Source: Halorubellus salinus (GTDB taxonomy: Archaea; Halobacteriota; Halobacteria; Halobacteriales; Natrialbaceae). From it: a stretch of 64,000 bases of DNA. The DNA is taken from positions 186,001 through 250,000 of the forward strand of contig NZ_JAJCVI010000006.1 of the NCBI RefSeq assembly GCF_020567525.1, given 5' to 3'. Numbering within the stretch: the stretch's first letter is position 1; every line of letters begins with the position of its first letter. Below the pieces are notes generated by a model. The model saw only the letters and a program-made list of their open reading frames with translations, did not search any database and was not told where the DNA came from. The translations under genes and the position numbers were made by a program. Positions 59,758 to 64,000 of the stretch are shown here, piece by piece.

Positions 59758-60993
59758 ATGCGAGCGGTCACCGTCGTCGCGGTCGCGGTCGTCCTCGCGA
59801 GCCTCGCGGGCGCCGTCCTCCTGGGTGCGACCGGCGCGCTCGTCGACCAGGGAGGGAGCGACCTGTCGACGACGTGGACGAGCGATTCCGCGATACCCTC
59901 GGACAACAACCACCACGAGGTCGCGGTCGGTACCGTCGGTGGCGAAGCCCGCGTGTTCGTGCCGGTCTCCTCGACGCGAGCGGTGGACGCGTGCGCACTC
60001 GCCGCGTTCGACGCCGACGACGGCGGCGAGGCGTGGCGCGACAGCGTACCGAGCGCGAACTGCACGGTGCACGCGGTCGCGGACGTCGCGGTCGCGGACT
60101 ACGACCGCGACGACACCACGGAGGTGCTCGCGACCACGACCGAGCAGGTCGTCCGCGCGTACGCGCCCGGCGGCGACGTCGAGCGCGAATGGAATCTCTC
60201 GGCGTACGGGTACACGAAACCCGTCGTCGCGAACGTCACGGGCGACGCCGCGCCCGAGGTCGTCGTCGTCGACTCCCGCGGCCTCGTCCAGGTCCTCGAC
60301 GCGGACGGTGGCGTGGCGTGGCGCGACGACCGCGACGGCTACGTCTGGGGGTCGCCGGTCGTCGACGACGTCGACGGCGACGGCGCGGTCGAGGTCGTCG
60401 TCGCCGACAGCACGGGCGCGATGACCGCGTACACCGCCACTGGCGGCGTCGACTGGAACGTCTCCCTCGACGGCGAGGCGGTGACGTGGCTCGGGCACGG
60501 CGACGCCGACGCCGACGGCGTCATCGAGTTCTACGCCGGCACCCCGACCGGGTTCGTGTTCGCCGTCGACGGCACCGGCGAGCGCGCGTGGACGACCACG
60601 CGGAGCGACCTCACCGCCACGAACGCCGTCCTCAGAGACGACGCCGGCGGCGGGGCGTTCGTCGCGAGCGACGACGGCACCGTCGCGCGCCTCGACGCCG
60701 AGTCCGGCGACGTCGTCTGGGAGACCACGGTCGCGAGCGACGCCGTCCAGATGATGCCCCCGCCAGTCGCGGGTGACGTCGACGGCGACGGCGACAGCGA
60801 ACTCGTCGTCGCCGCGCACGACGGGACCGTCGCCGTCCTCGACCCCGCGACCGGCCGCACCATCGCAACCGTCACGCACGACGACCGCGTGTTCGCCGCG
60901 CCCGTCCTCGCCGACGTCGACGGCGACGACCGGGTCGAGGCGTTCGTCATCTACGCCGACGGCACCGTCCGCCGGTTCGACTACGACGACTGA
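59758..60993 (+). CDS. Secreted beta-propeller protein (PQQ/FG-GAP-like)
   Basis: A 411-residue protein. The N-terminal hydrophobic segment (about 3-28) is a signal or anchor. The rest is seven or so propeller repeats mixing PQQ-like turns (DGTVARLDAESGDVVWETT) and FG-GAP-like Asp loops (DVDGDGAVEVVVADSTG; DVDGDGDSELVVAAHDG). Two Cys (DACALAAF, SANCTV) may form a disulfide. No quinone-binding residues can be named. It is divergent from the polytopic membrane protein gene (103 nt apart) and is likely part of the same surface unit. Confidence 0.87.
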   Translation: MRAVTVVAVAVVLASLAGAVLLGATGALVDQGGSDLSTTWTSDSAIPSDNNHHEVAVGTVGGEARVFVPVSSTRAVDACALAAFDADDGGEAWRDSVPSANCTVHAVADVAVADYDRDDTTEVLATTTEQVVRAYAPGGDVEREWNLSAYGYTKPVVANVTGDAAPEVVVVDSRGLVQVLDADGGVAWRDDRDGYVWGSPVVDDVDGDGAVEVVVADSTGAMTAYTATGGVDWNVSLDGEAVTWLGHGDADADGVIEFYAGTPTGFVFAVDGTGERAWTTTRSDLTATNAVLRDDAGGGAFVASDDGTVARLDAESGDVVWETTVASDAVQMMPPPVAGDVDGDGDSELVVAAHDGTVAVLDPATGRTIATVTHDDRVFAAPVLADVDGDDRVEAFVIYADGTVRRFDYDD

Positions 60994-61002
60994 CGCCGAC
61001 CG

Positions 61003-61605
61003 CTACGCGACGTCGTACGTGTCTCTGACCGTGGACGCGAGCATGCCGTCGCGGTCGAGCGCGACGTACACGACGACGCAGCGCTCGTCGACGGGGTCGA
61101 GCACGAACGCCTCGCGCGCGCCGCCGTCGCGGTCGCCGGCGTCGACGCGCGCCAACAGTGGGTCGAGCGGTCGCGCGCCCGTCCGGAACTCCTCGAAGAG
61201 GTCCCGTTGCCCGGACTGCTCTGCGAACGTGTACAGCGCGCCATTCTCCGCGCCGTCCGTGTTCCGCGTCACGCGCGAGTTCACGCCCTCGCCGCGGCGC
61301 TTCGCGTCCGCCCACGTCTCCCGCGCCGCCTCGAACAACCCCGTGACGTCGCGCGCGAACGAGAACCTGGTGTCGCGAACGACCTCCAGTGCGGCGATCG
61401 TCGGCGGCTCGGTCTGCCAGTCCAACGCCGCGGACACGACCATCCCAGGGTGCAGGTCCGCGACGCCGTCGGCGTCGTGCCCATCAGCGGCGATCGCCGT
61501 CACCTCGTACGCGCCCGGTTCGTCCGTCGTCGGGTCCGCCGGCACGCGAACGAACGCGAGCGAACCGCCACGCCGAGAGCTCTCGTACACGCGGAACGTC
61601 TCCAT
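61003..61605 (-). CDS. Haloarchaeal conserved hypothetical protein (DUF6663-like)
   Basis: A 200-residue cytosolic protein starting METFRVYESSRRGGSLAFVRV. It has a beta-rich N-terminal half (AYEVTAIAADG ... HPGMVVSAALDW) and a helical middle (FARDVTGLFEAARETWADAKRRGEGVNSRVTRN). The end is beta again (EAFVLDPVDERCVVVYVALDRDG). I recall this from haloarchaea as DUF6663 but cannot verify it. No catalytic motif is seen. The ATG at 61605 is chosen; an in-frame extension of up to 50 codons contains a DDELPGV/DDELSGV repeat and may be untranslated. Convergent with the propeller gene, 9 nt apart. Confidence 0.75.
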   Translation of the reverse strand: METFRVYESSRRGGSLAFVRVPADPTTDEPGAYEVTAIAADGHDADGVADLHPGMVVSAALDWQTEPPTIAALEVVRDTRFSFARDVTGLFEAARETWADAKRRGEGVNSRVTRNTDGAENGALYTFAEQSGQRDLFEEFRTGARPLDPLLARVDAGDRDGGAREAFVLDPVDERCVVVYVALDRDGMLASTVRDTYDVA

Positions 61606-61818
61606 CTCCTCCGGTACGCCCGAAAGTTCGTCGTCTTCGTCCGAGACGCCCGGTAGTTCGTCGTCTGCCGTCACGCCCGGCACTCGGCGCGCCACACGGG
61701 TAAGCGTCGCGGGTCGGCGCGAAGCGTCGCGGGTCGACACCCACGACACCGTCACCGCGGACGGTGCGACGGCAGAAGGCCACGTTCAAGACCCTACCCG
61801 CCCGTTCATCGAGCAGAG

Positions 61819-62544
61819 ATGACCATCCCCTCGTTCGTCATCGGCATCGCGGGCGGCACGGGCGCGGGCAAGACCACCGTCGCTCGCGAGGTCGCCGATT
61901 CCGTCGGCGAAGCCGTGACGCGCGTCCCCATCGACAACTACTATCACGACCTCTCGCACCTGGAGATGGACGAGCGCGAGGACGTGAACTACGACCACCC
62001 CGACGCGTTCGAGTGGGACCTCCTCATGCAGCACCTCGACGCCCTCCTCATGGGCCAGTCCATCGAGATGCCCCAGTACGACTTCACCCTCCACAACCGG
62101 AAGGACGAGACCGTGCACGTCGAACCGTCGGACGTCATCGTCGTCGAAGGCATCTTCGCGCTCTACGACGACGCCGTCACCGACCGCTGCGACCTCAAGG
62201 TCTACGTCGAAACCGACGCGGACGTCCGCATCCTCCGACGCATCCGCCGGGACGTCATCGAACGCGACCGCGGGCTCGAGGGCGTCATCGACCAGTACCT
62301 CGGCACGGTCAAACCGATGCACGAGCAGTTCGTCGCCCCCACGAAGAAGCACGCCGACATCATCATCCCCGAGGGCGCGAACCAGACCGCGGTGAACCTC
62401 CTCACGGAGAAGGTCGAGGTCGAACGCAGCGGCGTCGCCCAACGCCTCGCGAGCGAATGGGAGCGCAAGCCCGTCGAGGTCGCGGACGCCGACGGCGACC
62501 GCACGACCGTCACGCCCTCCGCGGACGAGGACGGCGAGGACTGA
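61819..62544 (+). CDS. udk: Uridine kinase
   Basis: A 241-residue kinase of the uridine/phosphoribulokinase family, making UMP (and CMP) from nucleosides. Walker A is GIAGGTGAGKTTVA. The substrate segment is VPIDNYYHDLSHL followed by NYDHPDAFEWDLLMQHL. IVVEGIFALYDD is Walker B, and RRIRRDVIERDRGLEGVIDQYL is the lid with the family Arg residues. The acidic tail (about 215-241) is typical of a halophile. The ATG is at 61819. Confidence 0.95.
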   Translation: MTIPSFVIGIAGGTGAGKTTVAREVADSVGEAVTRVPIDNYYHDLSHLEMDEREDVNYDHPDAFEWDLLMQHLDALLMGQSIEMPQYDFTLHNRKDETVHVEPSDVIVVEGIFALYDDAVTDRCDLKVYVETDADVRILRRIRRDVIERDRGLEGVIDQYLGTVKPMHEQFVAPTKKHADIIIPEGANQTAVNLLTEKVEVERSGVAQRLASEWERKPVEVADADGDRTTVTPSADEDGED

Positions 62545-62642
62545 GCGGTCCGACCGTCCGTGAAACCCACTGCAGGCGCGGGGTTCGACGCGGATGCGAG
62601 ATTCCACATCACTTATGCCGTTCGGTGTGAGTAATTTTCCCT

Positions 62643-62915
62643 ATGAGTACCCAATCACGCGCCGCGGACCCCAACGAGTACGAGGAAGGGTTCCTCAGCC
62701 AGAACACGTGGATGCGACCGGTGGCGATCTTCGTGGTCATCTGCTTCGGGTTGCTCGCGCTCATCATCAGCGCGAACGCGACGATGGGTTGGCTCGGCGG
62801 CCGCTTCGGCCAGGTCCTCTTCGGGATGGTCGCGTCCCTCGTCTTCATGAGTATCGTCCTCAGTGCGGTCCTCCTCATCGTCAACGGCACCCGCTACCTC
62901 TACAACAGCCGCTGA
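62643..62915 (+). CDS. Small two-helix membrane protein, unknown
   Basis: A 90-residue protein. A polar N-terminus (MSTQSRAADPNEYEEGFLSQ) precedes two hydrophobic segments (about 25-45 and 55-82) and a short RYLYNSR end. I do not recognise the family. Upstream TGAGTAATTTTCC (from about 62628) is AT-rich and may serve as promoter or leader. It could be co-transcribed with udk, 98 nt away. Confidence 0.72.
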   Translation: MSTQSRAADPNEYEEGFLSQNTWMRPVAIFVVICFGLLALIISANATMGWLGGRFGQVLFGMVASLVFMSIVLSAVLLIVNGTRYLYNSR

Positions 62916-63040
62916 CCGCGACGACACCCGCAACATCTTCTACTTCGCCGTCACCAACGTCAATTCGCAACCACCACGTCCCACGCCTCGGGGACGTGCC
63001 CCACGGCCCCCGCAACCGACCACTGGTACGTCGATGGCCG

Positions 63041-63661
63041 TCATCGCCGCTGCAGCACGACGAAGAACCCGGGGTTACGACCGGTACGACGCTCGTAGAC
63101 CGCACGCGACGCGGTGACGAACGCCCACTCCCCGTCGCGCGTGAACCGCTCTCGCACCTCGGTCGGATGGATCCCGTACCCCGAACGCCCTGGTCGGCGC
63201 GCGTCACCGAGCACGCAGTACAGGCCACCGGGCTCGACGACCGCCGCGAGGCCATCGACGAACCGGTCGCGTGCCGGGTCGTCGAACACGTGGTACATCG
63301 CAGAGTCCAGGACCGTCCGGAACGAGAACCCGACGGCAGCGAGCCCGTCGAGCGCGAGCGCATCCCAGACGAGGAACGGCGCGTCCACGCCACGAGCCGC
63401 CGCCTTCTCGCGAGCCTGCGCGACCGCGACCGACGAGATATCGACACCGAGCACGTCGTACCCACGGCGCCGCAGGAACACCGTCAACTCGCCCGTGCCA
63501 CAACCCACGTCGAGTACCGGACTCCGCACGCCACCGCGCTCCTCGAACCACACGAACGGCCACTGCGGCCGCCCAACCTCCCAGTTCGGGAACCCCGCGT
63601 AGGACGCGTCGTACACGTACGCGAGCGTCCGGTCCGGCCGCGACGAAGACACGCCACTCAT
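63041..63661 (-). CDS. Class I SAM-dependent methyltransferase
   Basis: A 206-residue methyltransferase. Motif I is VLDVGCGTGELTVFLRRRGY, followed by LGVDISSVAVAQAREKA (the Asp binds SAM ribose) and the post-motif FRTVLDSAMYHVFDD. WEVGRPQWPFVWFEERGGV near the N-terminus is typical of a small-molecule methyltransferase group (thiopurine or tellurite-resistance-like). The substrate is unknown. The ATG at 63661 is chosen; a longer in-frame start upstream lacks similarity and would run toward the tRNA gene. Confidence 0.88.
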   Translation of the reverse strand: MSGVSSSRPDRTLAYVYDASYAGFPNWEVGRPQWPFVWFEERGGVRSPVLDVGCGTGELTVFLRRRGYDVLGVDISSVAVAQAREKAAARGVDAPFLVWDALALDGLAAVGFSFRTVLDSAMYHVFDDPARDRFVDGLAAVVEPGGLYCVLGDARRPGRSGYGIHPTEVRERFTRDGEWAFVTASRAVYERRTGRNPGFFVVLQRR

Positions 63662-63795
63662 ACCCGAACCAACACGACCCAAACGTAAAATCCCGAACCC
63701 CGACGGACTCACCAGCACGACGCACAGAACCCATCCCGGAGACACACGGCAGCGACCCGAAGAACCCAACAGCTACCGGATCGAAAGCGAGAGGA

Positions 63796-63867
63796 AGCCG
63801 GTGGAGGGATTTGAACCCTCGGCCTATTCCTTACGAAGGAATCGCTCTACCTCTGAGCTACACCGGC
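63796..63867 (-). tRNA. tRNA-Thr (anticodon CGT)
   Basis: The minus strand folds as a 72-nt tRNA. Acceptor 5' GCCGGTG pairs with 3' CACCGGC, with discriminator T, common for archaeal tRNA-Thr. The D arm is GCTC/GAGC. The anticodon arm is ATTCC-TTCGTAA-GGAAT, anticodon CGT, reading ACG. The T arm is GAGGG-TTCAAAT-CCCTC. No intron is seen, and CCA is not encoded. Confidence 0.95.
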
Positions 63868-63904
63868 AGACGTCGTCTGTCTGCATTCACTTGTGGCAGG
63901 AGAA

Positions 63905-63922
63905 TCGCAATAAGGGTTGCGA
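63905..63922 (-). promoter_or_regulatory. Promoter of tRNA-Thr with a small inverted repeat
   Basis: TCGCAA (63905-63910) and TTGCGA (63917-63922) flank TAAGGG; on the minus strand this gives CCCTTATTG, a TATA-like box about 45 nt before the tRNA 5' end. The leader between them ends in the palindrome CAGACG-A-CGTCTG (63867-63879) at the tRNA boundary. Confidence 0.5.
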
Positions 63923-63937
63923 ATCGGGGCGGGCGTG

Positions 63938-64000
63938 CTACGTCGAGACGACCCGGACGTCGAGGCAGACGTTGACCTCGTGGGGCGCGTACGACCGGAC
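63938..64000 (-). CDS. C-terminal end of an unidentified gene, partial
   Basis: The minus strand from the window edge reads VRSYAPHEVNVCLDVRVVST and then a TAG stop (63938-63940). The regular alternation of hydrophobic residues looks like a true beta-strand ending, unlike the other two frames. Only 20 residues are visible, so no family is named. Confidence 0.45.
   Translation of the reverse strand, partial: VRSYAPHEVNVCLDVRVVST

Overview
The window reads as chromosome of a halophilic archaeon (class Halobacteria). The DNA is very GC-rich. The predicted proteins are strongly acidic. Many promoters are TATA-like boxes 25-30 nt upstream of the start codon, which fits leaderless transcripts. Exported proteins carry twin-arginine (Tat) lipoprotein signals, and one ends in a PGF-CTERM-type tail. 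Core archaeal information genes are present (primase PriS, GINS, Cdc48, Pelota, RqcH, Elp3, tRNA-Thr). I see no transposase, integrase, CRISPR array or replication origin. Both ends of the window cut through genes.

Layout. 1-7.4 kb: end-truncated pccB (acyl-CoA carboxylase), two tandem sodium-symporter paralogues, each with an inverted repeat upstream, a divergent membrane histidine kinase and an SDR oxidoreductase. 7.5-13.6 kb: one giant secreted protein (2027 aa) with a seven-blade FG-GAP propeller and eleven copies of a ~94-residue two-cysteine module. 14-21.4 kb: a Bat-type HTH regulator, an SCP2-like protein, a zinc alcohol dehydrogenase, an enolase-superfamily dehydratase coupled to an aldehyde dehydrogenase, and a membrane-fused endonuclease/phosphatase. 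21.6-27.7 kb: priS-GINS operon, peroxiredoxin, DJ-1 protein, and an Hsp20-like gene coupled to cdc48. 28-36.7 kb: hydrolase, panB, then elp3, rqcH and pelota with small membrane and stress genes between them. 37-41.5 kb: an RND/MMPL exporter with a repeat-built coiled coil, coupled to a TrmB regulator. 41.7-43.8 kb: an MBL hydrolase and a shikimate kinase-chorismate mutase operon. 43.8-45.6 kb: winged-HTH regulator plus two small membrane proteins, divergent from a His-rich halocyanin. 46.1-49.8 kb: a chemotaxis transducer overlapping a substrate-binding lipoprotein gene. 49.8-55.4 kb: NikR, beta-carbonic anhydrase, double NTF2 protein, kinase-like phosphotransferase, CNNM/CBS protein, and small proteins. 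55.9-61 kb: a cell-surface cluster (PGF-CTERM DUF7282-like protein, P19-like metal lipoprotein, polytopic membrane protein, divergent propeller). 61-64 kb: hypothetical protein, uridine kinase, small membrane protein, methyltransferase, tRNA-Thr and the tail of one more gene.

How they work together. Many genes are paired by ATGA or longer overlaps: priS/GINS, Hsp20-like/cdc48, dehydratase/ALDH, shikimate kinase/chorismate mutase, the two small membrane proteins, and transducer/binding protein. MMPL and TrmB abut directly. Three units look like candidates for undescribed systems: the surface cluster at 55.9-61 kb, the regulator/membrane-protein/halocyanin unit around the inverted repeat at 44811-44831, and the giant modular surface protein at 7.5-13.6 kb. 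All functional assignments come from reading motifs by eye; no database search was run.
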